64,000 bases of DNA. Source: Tetmemena sp. SeJ-2015. Taxonomy: Eukaryota > Ciliophora > Spirotrichea > Sporadotrichida > Oxytrichidae. The translations under genes were made by a program, and so were the position numbers. The DNA lies in the NCBI GenBank assembly GCA_027382625.1, contig JAJKFJ010021810.1, positions 1 to 64,000 of the forward strand, given 5' to 3'. This document shows, piece by piece, positions 22,022 through 33,806 of the stretch; the first letter of the stretch is position 1, and each line of letters begins with the position of its first letter. Under the pieces are notes generated by a model. It made no database searches. It saw nothing but the letters and a program-made list of their open reading frames with translations, and was not told the origin of the DNA.

Positions 22022-22393
22022 ATATGTGGTAGATGGTTTAAATTTAAAGTTGTTTGTTAAATATTGATTATGTAATACTCAGCTAATCAACTTAAGTTAA
22101 TATTTTTGTTCTCATTCAAATAATTATAACTAAATAATTAATTATTAAAATTTAAAATTTATTTTATTTTTAATTCTTTTTTATTTTAATTAATAATCCT
22201 CTTTTACATTCCTTTATTTTTTAAGAAGTAAACAATTGGTGAATAATTTAGTTTATATGTTTGTTCTCGAAGATTCTAGAAGTAGGTTCTAGACCAAATT
22301 TCTATTCATAAATGATTAGTATTTTTATTTACTCGTTATTTAGTTAGTGTGGTTAGTTATGAGTTGTTTCTTTTTTAAAATAAAATAAATTAA
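22022..22393. promoter_or_regulatory. Intergenic region between divergent Hsp110 and EF-hand genes
   Basis: AT-rich spacer of about 370 bp that should hold both 5' flanks and, in the macronucleus, two chromosome ends. No promoter motif can be named with confidence. Confidence 0.3.
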
Positions 22394-24779
22394 ATGGAAG
22401 AACTAGAGCATTTATTGCAAATAAAGCAGCATTAAAATAAAGTTAAAACACAAATAAAAACAAAACTCAGATATATCGACAACCACAAGAGTGGCTTAAT
22501 AGACATTGATGAGTTTATGGAGCTCTTGACTTAAGATCAAAATATAAGAGTGAATGACTAGCTGAAAGATATTGTCATTGCAAATTATTAATCACTCAAT
22601 GATAGTAAATTAATAAGATATAAGGATTGCTTGCAGAGACTCCACCTACACTAAACTTCAGAAGTAAAATCCCTGACAGTGCCTATTACAAATAGCTATA
22701 TATGGATTCACAGTGCAGATAAACTAAACGAACAGTACAGTGACATATAATCATAGTTCAGTAGATCCTCAAATATATTCTCAAGATAACAGTACTCTAG
22801 GTTAAGCAAGTTAACCAAACTTACTCAGAAGCTCAATTAGAGCAGCAGTTATGATAAAACTCCCCACCATTAAAAATCAAACTCTCACTATTAAGCCAAT
22901 ACTAATTATGACTCTAACACACAATTTCTTATTTAAAATAAGAATTTTAATTGAAAGTAAAAGATTCTTCCCAGGACAAATTGCCCTAAATAAATCAACA
23001 ATCCGCTGACTAATCCCTTACATTTTTATAATATTATTTTTTTCATCCATATTAAGAACCTGGATTCATAAAAGCAACATGGAAGCAAAGCAAAAGAAAA
23101 ATACAGCATAAAACGAAAGTATCTTATCAGGTGAGGCCAATCCAGCTGAGACAAACATGTGCTACAGAAAAAATACTCAAGATTATCCCAACCACTTTAT
23201 AAAAGCTACACTTAAGTCAAACTTAATAGCCCAAACTTAAAATCAGAAGGAAGTAAATGGGAGCAACTTAAACTCAACCCAACTTTCTCAAAAAGTTTAG
23301 CAGAAAAATTACGGAAGCATGCATTCCTATTACAGCTTAATTGATAGGACTAATGAATACATTTAAAGCAGCAAGCAAGTTAATTCACAAGATTTTGAAA
23401 AGTACATAAATGTTCTCAAGGAGTTACTCAATTTATAAATAGATTGCAGAAGATTCAATAATCTTAAACTTGTGTTTCTTGCTAAAGATTTTACTGGATA
23501 GTGTAAGCAAACTTATTTCTTTTATAAATATTTAGAAAAAATAAATTTGAATGACTTCTAATAGATTCTGAGGACAACTCTTTTAAAATCTGACTTATAG
23601 GGAGATCTCGAGTAGCTGTTACAAATATTTGAGATTTATTTGATCTGTTTGATTTGAATTGATTTATAATTGAATCCCTTTAAGGCTTAGATGGGTATAT
23701 AGAGTACTAAAAACTGTGCTAACTTTTGGATTTATTCAACCACCATTCTATTTCATTGAGGTTGAAAGCAGATCCCTCCATAGGTTTCAATCCCATAAAT
23801 AACAAGCCAAACTTGAAAACTTAAAATTAAGACAAGAGAGCTAGTAAAATGCAAGAATTGATGAACTACTTCTGGGGGAGAGTGACCACCAAGTTTGACA
23901 AACTTATAAACGTCTATACTTATTTTGACATCCACAGTGTAATTTAACTCTCTTTATAATTTACAATAGAGAGGATCAATAAGCTTTAATGACTTCAAAT
24001 TTTATTTTAACATAAATATAAGTAATTTGGGATAGAAAAGCTTTAGATAAAGTTACAGGATAGCGATGTTTACGATTTGTTCTCGTACATTGACAAAGTA
24101 GGTAATGATTTGTAATTAATTGGTTTAGAATGGAGATGGATTAATCTGTTTCAATGAGTTTTGCTCGCTAAGTTTGGACTACGACCCTACAGCTAGTTGA
24201 GTGATCCATTCTAAAAACTACGTTAAAATATATGAAGAGATGGTTTAAAAACAATAAGAAGAAGAAGAAAGGCAACTGCTTTTGCAGAAGAGAAAGCACA
24301 GACATCTGAAGTAAAGACTAACCTAATCATTTGACACCAATTATCATAAAATGTCTCGTTTCTTAATTAGTCGAGATAATCTGCTAGAAGTTAGAAGGAA
24401 GACTTTTCTAAGATCATATCTCACAGCTTTGTTAATGAAAATTAACAAATTCAATAACTTAGGCAGAGGGAATCAGAACACTCAACTACTAATATAAGAT
24501 AGAGAATATATTTTTACCTCCAAGCTGTTTAAGAATGCAAAACACACCCACTCAAGTGAAATCAGATAAGAGTACTTAAAGCTAAAGCGATTCACTCATC
24601 TGTTCAAAGAAGATCACTCAAATATTTAGAAAATAAAAAGATCTAATTCAAATTCTAGGTAATTTTTTAGAGCTAGATCTTTCAAGAACTAGTCAGTATC
24701 AACTCAAATAGAATCTGATGATAGATCTTACTAAGATAAAAAGGATCAAATATAAAGGCTTTCAAAAATTATTTCATGA
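22394..24779 (+). CDS. EF-hand calcium-binding protein with coiled C-terminal part
   Basis: ATG 22394 begins MEELEHLLQIKQ. Three EF-hand loops are visible: DNHKSGLIDIDEF (about residue 40), DIHSRGSISFNDF (at about 23930-24000, split by a 31-base intron at 23940-23970), and DKNGDGLICFNEF (split by an intron at 24100-24131). A Gln/Arg/Lys-rich tail follows (VQKQQEEEERQ...), ending at TGA 24777-24779. Gaps are explained by IESs at 23645-23862 and 24184-24222, a probable 14-bp one near 24035, and one at about 22949-23042 whose pointer is only a T run. Likely a Ca2+-regulated structural or signalling protein; the exact family is not recognised. Confidence 0.75.
23645..23862 (+). other. IES in the EF-hand gene, pointer TTGAT
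   Basis: TTGAT at 23640-23644 and 23858-23862. Excision of 218 bp joins LLQIFEIYL to MNYFWGRVTTKFDKL in frame. Confidence 0.75.
24184..24222 (+). other. IES in the EF-hand gene carrying an in-frame TGA, pointer ACTACG
   Basis: ACTACG at 24178-24183 and 24217-24222. The 39-bp insert keeps the frame but contains TGA at 24198. Excision joins FCSLSLDY to VKIYEEMVQKQQ. Confidence 0.85.
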
Positions 24780-24837
24780 CTTATTTATTGCAAATTCTAG
24801 TAAAAAAATTAATATAAATGAGAAGAGTGTCAATAAT

Positions 24838-25424
24838 TTCTTATGAAAGGAAAATTATATTTATTATTAGTATTTTGATCAGTAGGTATCAGTTATTTCC
24901 AAATTAAAAAAAATATAAATGATGTGTTGCCTTTTTGGACATTATGAGGGCTTGCAGTAGAGATTAATTTGATCTGCAGTTGAAAATCCTCGTTATCTTC
25001 CTCTAGCTTTTTAATTTGCTCTCTGAGCTAAATGACGACGTCCTCTAGCTTCTGTGAATACTCGTACCAATAAATTAAAATGCTTGTAGTCCTGGACGTT
25101 TTTTAAGTTAGAGAGGTTCAAATTAGGAACTTTGGAAGGAGGTTTCTTATTCCTGCCTAAAAATGATCTTGATCTGGGCCCTTAAGCGTTTCCGTTGAGA
25201 GGCTCCCGATGGAGACTCTTGTTTTCATCTCCTTCCATCTTTGTGAAGTTAATTCCATTTCCGTAAGTAAATGAAGTATCTGCATCCATCTCCGTATGGG
25301 CTCTGTTTTGCTTGTTCTTAACATTTAAATTGCTGAAAGCATAGTTCACACTTATATTCATAGCGCCCTCATCGTCGTATCCTTCCTCTGTAAACATAGT
25401 CTTTATGGTAGTCTATGCTAGCAT
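24838..25424 (-). CDS. Hypothetical coiled-coil protein, probably partial
   Basis: Minus strand from ATG 25424 (MLAQTTIKTMFTEEGYDD) or the internal ATG at 25397. The N-terminal 100 residues are Asn/Asp-rich with a short basic patch (PRSRSFLGRNKKPPSK). After a one-base phase change near 25075, probably an unresolved IES or intron, a heptad-rich coiled coil follows (EYSQKLEDVVIQLREQIKKL). The frame drifts into AT-rich DNA after about 24930, so the real end may be another MDS elsewhere. No family recognised. Confidence 0.55.
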
Positions 25425-25637
25425 CGACTTTAATTGCTTTATTTCTATGTGGGCTGTATTCAATTCCTTTTGGTATAAAAATTATCAACAATAATTTATA
25501 TTACTCATTTTGATTAATTAGAACCTTCAAACTCTATGTAAAATTAAACCATTATAATAGAAAATTAAATTAAATTCGGTGATTAGTTAATATAATAAAT
25601 TGAGAGTTGCAACTTCGTGCCAGTTGAAATAGCATTT

Positions 25638-26688
25638 TCACTCCCTCATTTGCAGCTTGTTTGATAACTCATCGAAAATTAATATGAGTTTCTTCTTTGA
25701 TAATCGCCTGAACTCTTCTCGGCAGCGAGATATGATGAACGCACTATCCTAAAGATCAAATATTACTTCTCTAAAAACTTGTGTCACTAATAACTCCTAA
25801 TTGATCGTTCCCACACAAAAGTTGAAAGGATATAAAGTTCTTAAAATTCCATGCTGAATCGAATGGTGTAATAATTATTTATATTAGCATACTTGAACTA
25901 CAGCTGATTTGTTCAATTTTAATTTAATATATAAATTAATTAGATTTTCCATTAAATTGTCAGATTTAATGAAGAAAATGTAAGTGTATTTTAGGATGAG
26001 TTTACTGATGTCTTAATTTTGCTTTTCTTGCATTAACTTGTTTTGGAGAATGTCTTGCAACTGTTTTTGGTTTTTACGGTCGTTTTTGAGTACTTTGGAA
26101 GAAGTGAATGTGAATAACTCGTAGAAGGATTTTTCAGTCTGTTGTACCTACAAGTTCTTCCTCTCTAGTTGCTAAATCAAGTTGTATAAATTTATCACAA
26201 TCTTATGACAAAGTGAGTATACCTGAGTTCTGCAATCTATTGCTTGTAATAACTGGAGCTCTCTTCTTCTCTGGCCTTGAGATCTTAAATAGAATACTCT
26301 TGGTTCATAATCTTGCTATCTAGTATTGCAATGTCATCGTTGTAAGATTTTATCTTGGCAACTAGCTCTTTATTTTCCTCAAGGAGGTTATTAACTTGTT
26401 GGAGCAAGTGACTCTAGTCTATGACTGGGTTTAGAAGATTTTGAACTAGCTCCTTATTAATCTTTAGTGACTTTTCTAGGTCTTTGCAGTAGTGCCTTAG
26501 CTCAAACAACTCCTTCTCAGTCATTTTGAGCTTGCTCTGCAAGTTATAGATAAATCATTTAAGTTTTTAATCTTTAACTGATTTGGGTCCTCGGGATTCG
26601 CAAGATTCAAAGAAGAAGATGATTTCTGCAGGCCAGAGGTCTGCTAGTGTTTTTAATTGAAGTTAGGATTTGTTTGATAAGCCATCAT
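25638..26688 (-). CDS. Hypothetical coiled-coil protein
   Basis: Minus strand from ATG 26688 (MMAYQTNPNFNQ). A Ser/Asn-rich head is followed by a long coiled coil (KMTEKELFELRHYCKDLEKS; LLQQVNNLLEENKELVAKIK). A GT...AG intron lies at about 26170-26221. A 20-bp IES at 26546-26565 restores the coil. The C-terminal part (FCVGTINQELLVTQVFREV ... KKLILIFDELSNKLQ) ends at TGA 25638-25640. The junction at about 25880-25990 is unresolved. Likely cytoskeletal or basal-body related by composition only. Confidence 0.6.
26546..26565 (-). other. 20-bp IES in the coiled-coil gene, pointer AACTT
   Basis: Minus-strand AACTT at 26565-26561 and 26545-26541. Excision joins PNQLKIKNL to QSKLKMTEKE in frame. Confidence 0.75.
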
Positions 26689-27050
26689 TTTAGGAATTAA
26701 TTACTTCCAATTCTTTTTTATTTCTAAATTCGTAATTAGTTAATGCTCACAATATATCCTCAATACTATATGATATTGATTGGTTAATGGGAAAGATATA
26801 TATTAGGGGGGGGTGATAAATGGGGAGTATGATAAATTTGTCTTAGCTTATTATATGAGGGGATATAATTAAGGACTAGTCTTTATTAGAGTTTTATAGA
26901 TGAGTAACTAGGGCCGATGTGGAAGTTAAGGCTCTATTTGATTGGAGGGATATGGCTTTAATTGTTTTGGTGATTCATATATTATAATTTAAAACTAAAC
27001 TTCCGCAACTCCCACCCCCTCAGAGACTATCATCCACACTCATACTTACT
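26689..27050. promoter_or_regulatory. Intergenic region upstream of the hemoglobin gene
   Basis: Contains a G-run (GGGGGGGGTGATAAATGGGG near 26805) and AT-rich sequence. Divergent 5' flanks of the coiled-coil and hemoglobin genes. No defined motif. Confidence 0.3.
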
Positions 27051-27416
27051 ATGGCTACCTTATTCGAAAGACTTGGCGGTGCAGGCGCTATTGGTGCAGT
27101 CGTTGAAGGCATGTACGAAAATGGAGGTATCTTCACTGACCCAGACCTTGAAGACTTCTTCAAGAAAACCGACAAAGAACATCAGAAGGAGATGCAGAAA
27201 CAGTTCCTTACCTATGCCACTGGCGGTTCAACTGAATGGCACGGTAAGGACATGAAGAGTGCCCACGTTGGAAGAGGCATCAACCACGATGACTTCATGA
27301 GAGTGGCCGGCCACGTTGTGAGAGCCATGACAGCCTTGAATGTTCCCAAGGACCTCTAGGACGAAGTTGTTGCTCTTCTCCTCCCCCTTGAGAAGGATTG
27401 CATTGACGAAGAATGA
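27051..27416 (+). CDS. Truncated hemoglobin, group I (trHbN-like)
   Basis: A 121-residue heme protein, intronless and IES-free. It starts MATLFERLGGAGAIGAVVEG, which matches the group I N-terminus. It has the FFKKTDKEHQKEMQKQFLTY E-helix region, the GG turn, and the proximal-His region KSAHVGRGINHDDF with the F8 His. One TAG is read as Gln before DEVVALLLPLEKDC; the stop is TGA. Such proteins bind O2 or NO and act in NO detoxification or redox sensing. G/C content is higher than in neighbouring spacers, which suggests strong expression. Confidence 0.95.
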
Positions 27417-27788
27417 GCTACTCTTATGAGCTATGCCTTATAAAAGGGTCAGGCAACGCGCTAAAGCGAGCTTGCACCCCTTCTAAGATAACTTTGTATC
27501 AAAGCTAAAAATTTACTTAATTCTCTCTTCAAAATGCTATTTGTTAACGCTTAGTTTGGTTATTTTGAGGCAGCAATTCTTTGGTTATTTAATCAGATTT
27601 TTGGTTATTTAATTAAAACTCTGAAGCCAGTGAAAGGAAGTTGGTAAATTGTAAGTTTAAAGACAATTAAACAAAGCCAATCCAATAGCGAATATCATCA
27701 TTCCTCGTATCATACACCATCTAATCAAATATCAATGAGATAAATCGAAGATTATTAAAATTAGTTATTTTGGATCTATAGTAATATG
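27417..27788. other. Spacer between the hemoglobin gene and the MSH2 C-terminal block
   Basis: AT-rich with repeated TTGGTTATTT (27555-27615). It holds the 3' flank of the hemoglobin gene and the end of the inverted MSH2 block. No other gene seen. Confidence 0.35.
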
Positions 27789-28374
27789 TCAATGAGCTTT
27801 ATAGGATACGTCTTAGAAATTTTCGAGTTCATCTGCAAGTGCTTTAGCCTCTCTAAGAACTTCTTCTGGGAATTTAAGCATTTGGGCGACATGGATTCCA
27901 TAACTCCTGTCAATAACTCCATCCATTACTTTATAGAGCATAGTAAGTTGATCTCCTTGAGCGAGAGCCTTTACATATCTGTTCTTGACGTTGGGTAGTT
28001 CCTTCTCCATGGCAGTCATCTCGTGGAAGTGAGTAGCAAACAAGCAGAAGCAGTTTATCTCTGTGGCTATATAATCTGCAATTGCCCAAGCTAATCCGAA
28101 TCCTTCGTTAGTTGAAGTTCCTCTTCCCAATTCGTCCATGATTATCAAGCTATTCTTTGTTGCAGTCTATAAGAATGAAATAGGAAGTATATTTATTACC
28201 TTAAGCATACATGAGGCTTCTAGCATCTCAGCCATGAAAGTAGATATTCCTCTCAACTGATGGTCGGAGGCTCCTACTCTTGCTATGATGCAATCTACTA
28301 TTGGAATCTCGGCCTTTGCGCAAGGCACGAAGCACCCTATATGAGCAAGCAGAACGCATATTGCTACTTATCTT
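27789..28374 (-). CDS. MSH2: MSH2 C-terminal ATPase block, scrambled and inverted
   Basis: Minus strand. Begins at pointer AAGATAA (28374-28368) with [20 protein letters not shown], then [20 protein letters not shown] (signature region), a 33-base GT...AG intron at 28163-28195, Walker B and signature ([18 protein letters not shown]), [12 protein letters not shown] and the C-terminal helices to LADELENF. It ends at TGA 27789-27791, about 80 residues short of typical MSH2, so a last MDS may be missing. MSH2 forms MutS-type heterodimers that start mismatch repair. The Walker A half lies on the plus strand at 28508-30231. Confidence 0.93.
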
Positions 28375-28507
28375 TATAAAAAACTTTATTTTTAAGATTG
28401 AAAAATATTGAATTTTGGATGATAATTGCGCATTTTAAATAATAGTGGAGATTATTGCGCTTTCTGGCAATAAATTTAAATTTAATCTTTGGTGAGAGCC
28501 ATTAAAA

Positions 28508-30231
28508 ATGCAAGAACAAGTGCAATATTCTAAGGAGGATGCTGGCGAGATAAATCAGACTTTGCTAGCAATTAACTTCAGAATCTCTTAGTCTGAGAAG
28601 ATAGTGGGAGCTGCTTTCATCAACATGAATGAGAGGAGCATGATGATCACTGAGTTCATGGACAACGACCACCTCTCTGGGCTGGAGTCACTGATTATCC
28701 AACTCAACAATTCCTCTGCCGATTCCAAATTTAAGATTCTGGTCAACATGCCAACAGATTTGCTCAAGGACAAAGTCCAAGATATCCTCACCATGTGTGA
28801 AGTAGAATACGCCATAGGCAATAAGAAAGACTTCTCTACCAACTAAATTCAAAGTAACCTTAACTCCATACTCAAGGAAAGCTTTAACTACAAGCTAGAA
28901 GAGTCAGAGATGGAGCTGGCTTTGGCTTCATTAGCTGCCGCCATAGAGTATACTCACTTAAAGACTGGGAAGCAGAAGCAATTCTCTCTTAAGAAATACA
29001 CATTAAGTTAGTATTTGAGGCTGGACGTGGCAGCTTTGAAGGCTTTGAATGTATTTCCCTAGAGTGCTGAGGGAGTATCGGGATAGGGTGGATCTCTTTT
29101 TGGATTGCTGAGCTAGTGCAAGACTTCAATAGGGACAAGACTACTAAAGAAGTGGTTGAAACAACCAACTACAGATAGAGCTGAGATAAATTAGAGACTT
29201 TCGATAGTGGAGTATTTGTATATGAATGACCACGTAAGGAAAGACATCGCTATGATCCATCTCAAGTTGTTCCCTGACCTTGAAAAGCTCTATGCTAAAT
29301 TCTACAGAGTCCAGCAAAAGTTGAGGAACAATCCATCTATCTAATAACTCCACTCTTTACTGTGTTTATATTGATTATGAATGCTTAGTTGGTGGACTGC
29401 GTGAAAGTATACAACATGATATTCACTCTAGAAAATATGTGCAAGTACTTGGATGAGAGTATAATGGATGACAGACATCCACTTAGAACTACAATTCTTG
29501 ACCAACTGAAATCAACTCTGGAGGACTTTTACAAATTGAGAGAGATGCTTGAGCAGTGCATTGATATACCTTAATCCAAGCAGAACGACTACATAATAAA
29601 CCCTCAATTCAGTCCAGACCTCAAGGAGATAGATGTCGATATAAAGAAAGTTAAGAAGAAGATGGATGACTTAAAGAGAAGAGTAGAGGACGATCTCTAA
29701 TGCAACAAGCCAGTCAACTTATTAGAATCTCAAATGCACGGCTACATCTTCGAATGCGATAAGAAGGAGGGAGATGCTGGAATGAGGAACCACAACAAGA
29801 AATTCAACTATAAAATCATATCCATTAAGAATAAGATCATGTCATTCACAGTCAACGAACTTAAAGATCTGGTTAGAGAACATAGCGAGTTAGAAGATAA
29901 CTATAGAAATCTATAAAACGAATTAGTAATGAGAGTACTTGAGATTGCATCCTCTTACTACCCTCTGTTGGAAACAGTATCTTCTCTAATTTCTTAGCTA
30001 GATGTGTTGTGTGCATTTGCACAAGTCTCATCTACTTACTAGTACTGCAAACCTACTATCTGTGCAGAGGGCAAAGAATAGATTTATCTTGTGGAGAGCA
30101 AGCATCCTTTAATTCATGTTCTAGATCCTGCGTCTTGCATCAACAACGACTGCTTAATGCAGCAAAACAAGAGCAACCTGCAAATAATTACTGGCCCAAA
30201 CATGGGTGGAAAAAGCACATATATAAGATAA
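28508..30231 (+). CDS. MSH2: MSH2 connector, lever, clamp and Walker A block
   Basis: Plus strand. Encodes the MutS connector domain (GAAFINMNERSMMITEFMD), core (LRLDVAALKALNVFP; LLSQCKTSIGTRLLKKWLKQ; RLSIVEYLYMNDHVRKD), clamp, and the Walker A region ITGPNMGGKSTYIRQ at the very end. One IES at 29333-29382. The block stops at pointer AAGATAA (30225-30231), whose partner on the opposite strand (28374-28368) continues with [11 protein letters not shown]; joined they read like the family. The first ATG at 28508 corresponds to the start of domain II: the mismatch-reading domain I (about 130 residues) is not in this window. Confidence 0.93.
29333..29382 (+). other. 50-bp IES in MSH2, pointer AAT
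   Basis: AAT at 29330-29332 and 29380-29382. Excision joins QQKLRN to NAQLVDCVKVYNM in frame. Confidence 0.75.
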
Positions 30232-30333
30232 CTAAGCCAAATTAAATTAAGTAAACTTATTCTTTAAAAATTAATGAGTTTTTTTTTATTAAATAGAGTT
30301 TATTGAAATTGAAAAATATTGAAAGGAGTGAAA

Positions 30334-31281
30334 TCATTGCTTGGTATATTTTTGTATTTGTGAAACTTTCTGGCCGCATTTGGGACAATTGAAGTCTTTA
30401 TCCTAGTCTTCTGCTAAATTTAGCTTTTGAGTGATGCAATAGTAGCAGAAAAGGTGCTTACAGTGAGAAGACTGGAAAGGCATGCATACTTGAGTGGCTC
30501 CACAAATGCCACAGTATCCTTCTGCATTAAGGTCTTTCTCCTCATCGAGTGAAATAAATTACGTCAGCTTATTAGACATTTGAAACATGTTCGTCACCTT
30601 GCTTATGTCCAAAAAGGGAAGCAGTTATTCTTAAAATTGGCTATAATTTAATATATATTATTGGAGCGAGCATCCTAATGCACTCCAAACTACTTGCCTG
30701 CTAATATACATGAAGCTGATAAATCTTCTCTTCGAAGCATCTACGACATTTAAATCTATTCCTAAAGCTCTCTCGCTTAAATTCCTACCACGAGAAGTAG
30801 CAAGAAACAAAAGCAGGTTTATCAAGTTCAGCAACTTAAAAGCACTTTGAATCAAAGCAAAGCCCTTAGCAACTATGTATTTAAGCTTCGTTTTGAGATC
30901 AAGAGAAGAGAAATTTCTTCTGTCAAACCAGTTATTTCTGTTTAAGTATTCAGATATTTTCGTGGAAAGATAGGGTAATGCGACTGTTAAAATGAGGAGA
31001 AATACTTTATCTTGCTTTGCTTTGAACTTATAGTCCAAGTTTTAAAGCAAGTTCCCTGGAGTGATGTTGCCTGTTGATATAGTAAATCTGAAGAATAGAT
31101 AATCAAGTAGTAGTTATATTTCTGCTTGGTTTCGGTTGATGATCCTTTAGGGGAAGGCCAAGATAAGCTACCTCATAAGCATTTGCTTACTTTCCTAGTC
31201 AATTGATTGCGCATCTAACTAGAGTAAAATGAGCAATGAAATTTTTACCTGGTCAACTTTGTTTATAGAAGTCTTCTCCAT
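30334..31281 (-). CDS. PEX2: Peroxisome biogenesis RING protein PEX2
   Basis: Integral peroxisomal ubiquitin ligase of the PEX2/10/12 complex, which recycles the PEX5 import receptor. From ATG 31281 (MEKTSINKVDQLDAQS): a GT...AG intron at about 31223-31251, a FFRFTISTGNITPG region, the family signature ATSRGRNLSERALGI, the RQVVWSAL motif, then after a 24-bp IES the RING finger (CGICGATQVCMPF...HCKHLFCYYC...CPKC). TGA at 30334-30336. About 290 residues, normal for PEX2. Membrane segments are moderately hydrophobic (residues 60-190). Confidence 0.88.
30641..30664 (-). other. 24-bp IES in PEX2, pointer CCAAT
   Basis: Minus-strand CCAAT at 30664-30660 and 30640-30636. Excision joins ALGCSLQF to QEQLLPFLDISK in frame. 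Confidence 0.82.
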
Positions 31282-31382
31282 TGATTTTAATCACAAATTT
31301 AATTTCATTCATTTTCAGTAAAATTAGAATAGAATTTCAAAATAATTGATTACTATTCTCTTTCGAACAATTTGGAATGAAT

Positions 31383-32120
31383 TCATTTATTGTGATAGAA
31401 GGCATCGTCCTCCTTACTGCTGATATTACTAGAGACCCTCATGGGTATTTTTTACTAATTTTTTGGTTTCCTAGATTGAGTTTGCGCTATTCCCTAAGAT
31501 TGTAATTAGAGTTGTTCATGCTTGTGCTATCCGGAATTAATATCTATTGTTTCGTTTTCACCAATTATTTCCGCAGCGTAAATGCTCAGTCTCGTTATAT
31601 TATCTTCGTACATGCCTTTGAAACCTACAAGTGCTGAGTTGTGATCTTCTAAGTTGATCTCAGTGGTATCGTAAACTCCATTCTTCAGATACTCTGAGTC
31701 TTCATCCATGACAAGCATATTGCCATGATTGCTTTTTAAAATGACATCATGGATCCCGTCATCGGAGTGATGAGCTGAAATGAACACTAAGTGCTCATCA
31801 TTATGCAACTTCAACTCATAACTGCTGGTCGGCCTGTTAGTGCCTTTATGGATCTTGGTCAAAATGATTCCATCTATATTGTAAGTAACTCCCACACCAC
31901 AGACGATCCCATCAGTCACAAAAATCTCCACCTAGTCCAAATGGAAGTAGTTCGCCTTCTCTAAAAACCTGAGATCATCGAAAGTTTACTTCTGCTCCTT
32001 CACAAACTGACCCTTGTTTTTAAATTCAGTAATCTAATCGCTGAACTCTTCGCCATAGAGGCACTCCAAGTTAAAGTTAAGCTTGTAGAGAGGCTTCATT
32101 TTGATTGAGCTGCATCCCAT
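31383..32120 (-). CDS. Hypothetical protein with likely N-myristoyl/palmitoyl anchor
   Basis: 245 residues from ATG 32120 to TGA 31383-31385, uninterrupted. The N-terminus MGCSSIK fits a myristoylation site (Gly2, Ser at 5/6) with a neighbouring Cys for palmitoylation. The middle is beta-rich with alternating hydrophobics (QVEIFVTDGIVCGVGVTYNI; HLVFISAHHSDDGIHDVILK), reminiscent of a jacalin-like beta-prism, but that is only an impression. The C-terminus is Gln/Ser-rich and relies on TAG/TAA as Gln after INSG. No family assigned. Confidence 0.75.
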
Positions 32121-32300
32121 TCTTCGCTAGAATTAGCCAAATTTAATAAGCTATTTTGTCTTGCTCTTTAATCCAGTTTATCTTATAGCTTTAGTTTTAT
32201 TTTAATGTATCAGATCAGCACATCAGAAACTTCAATCTTTTTGCGTAGTTAACTTAACTTAAATGAAAACTGGATTAAACATTTGTAGTGTGTATCTGAC

Positions 32301-33611
32301 TCAAACTGCTCTTCTTTGGGGAGATCTGGTGGGGGATGAGGGGGAGCTGCCTCTGATGGGAGAGCTCTCTCTGAGTTCCTTGCCCACCAAAGTCTTCTGG
32401 ATGGCAATCTTCTCTGAGAACTTCTTGAGGGGATCCTTTCTTTCCATCTTCTCAAGCTCAGCTGGTGTGTACTGATCCAAGAACTCGTCAATTGAGAGGT
32501 AGCCTCCACCAACTCTGATGTTGATCTTGTCCTTGTCTACTCTCACAGCCACTCTCTTGGTACCAAACTAGTAGACACCCTCGCTCTCGCGCATGAACAT
32601 GATCTTCAACTTCTGTCTGTCAGGGTAGTTGTTGATGAACTCAGCCAGTCTTCTGTCTATCACATCATCTCTCACTGGAATGTAAACTGCAATTCTCTGC
32701 TTCAACTCGATGATGTAGTTCTTCAGAGTCTCGATCTCAATCTCAGCATCCTTGAGTTGTCTCAAGAGTTCAAGTGAGGTCTTGTTAGCTTTGTAAACCT
32801 TATCCTCGAGGGCCAAGATATAGTCAGATGCAGTTTCAAGCTCCTTCTGAAGCTTCTTCTTTTGCAAGTCTTGCTACTGGTTCAAGTTCAACTGGATTCT
32901 GAGCTAGTCAGCGATGTCAGCATTCAATCTGATGATCTAGTCCTGTTCTAGGACCTTTGCTTGGAGTTGTAAGATAGTCTCGTGTTGGGCTAAATGATAG
33001 ATCACTAAATAATGGTGGCTTACTTTTGATCTTGAGATTTCTCTCAGAGAGAATCTACTCGTAGTGAAGCATCTGGTCCATCTTTTCCTTTTCAAGTTGG
33101 GCCTTGATTTCCATCTTCTCTCTTTCAAGGCGGTTAACTGTATCTATTAATTACTTCTCCTTCTGCACAATAGTCTCTCTAAGTCTCTGCACCTCGTTTT
33201 GAAGCTGGGAGTTCTCGGAGATGAGGGAGTCTTGGAAGTGTTTGTTCTCGGAAGCAGTCTCCTGGATTCTAACACTAGTCTGCTTGATGAAGACCTGGAG
33301 TTCAACTCTCTTGGACTCGGAGTCCTTGGTGACACCCTGGGCGTTTGCAACATCTTGTTCAAGGTCGCGCAAAATCTAATCAAGTAATCATTAGAGAGAG
33401 TCAATATCTTACCTCAACCTTCTCACTGAGTGCGATGACTGTGGTCTTGAGGTGGTCTATCTCGACATCTCTCTCGTTTAGATTTCTAGCGTCGCTGAAA
33501 TCCTTTGTGATGGAGTCTGCAAAATAGTTAGGATAGAGAGTAAGAATTACCATTTTGGTTGACAGTTTGGGATCTCTTGACTGGAGATCTGGCTTTTCCG
33601 GAGGTGGACAT
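32301..33611 (-). CDS. Coiled-coil protein with C-terminal GAR-like microtubule-binding motif
   Basis: From ATG 33611 (MSTSGKARSPVKRSQTVNQN): two introns (about 33524-33554 and 33378-33412), a long coiled coil (EKVEILRDLEQDVANAQ; LQKELETASDYILALEDKVY), a third interruption near 33000, then VYQFGTKRVAVRV...RVGGGYLSIDEFLDQY, which resembles the Gas2-related (GAR) domain. A Ser/Pro-rich tail with SPTRSPQ follows; TGA at 32301-32303. The combination suggests a cortical or ciliary microtubule cross-linker. GAR identity is inferred from the RVGGGY...L..FL signature. Confidence 0.72.
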
Positions 33612-33806
33612 TTGTCTCAACTTTTATCAAACAAAATATTTTGGAGTTATCTATTTTATTTTATTCACTTCTCGACACTCTAAATCACAAAGAAGTATTT
33701 TTCCATTAAGGTCTTAAAATATTTGAAAAGGGTGGAAACATTTATAGAAAACATCTAAATGCTTAATCGTAGTTCAAAAATTCTGATAAATTTAAATTAG
33801 GTGGTG

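Noticed and set aside
24198..24200. TGA as a recoded amino acid (Trp, Cys or Sec)
   Set aside because: The TGA sits in a pointer-bounded insert, and TGA is the terminator of the Rab, hemoglobin, eL42, P2, PEX2 and other genes here.
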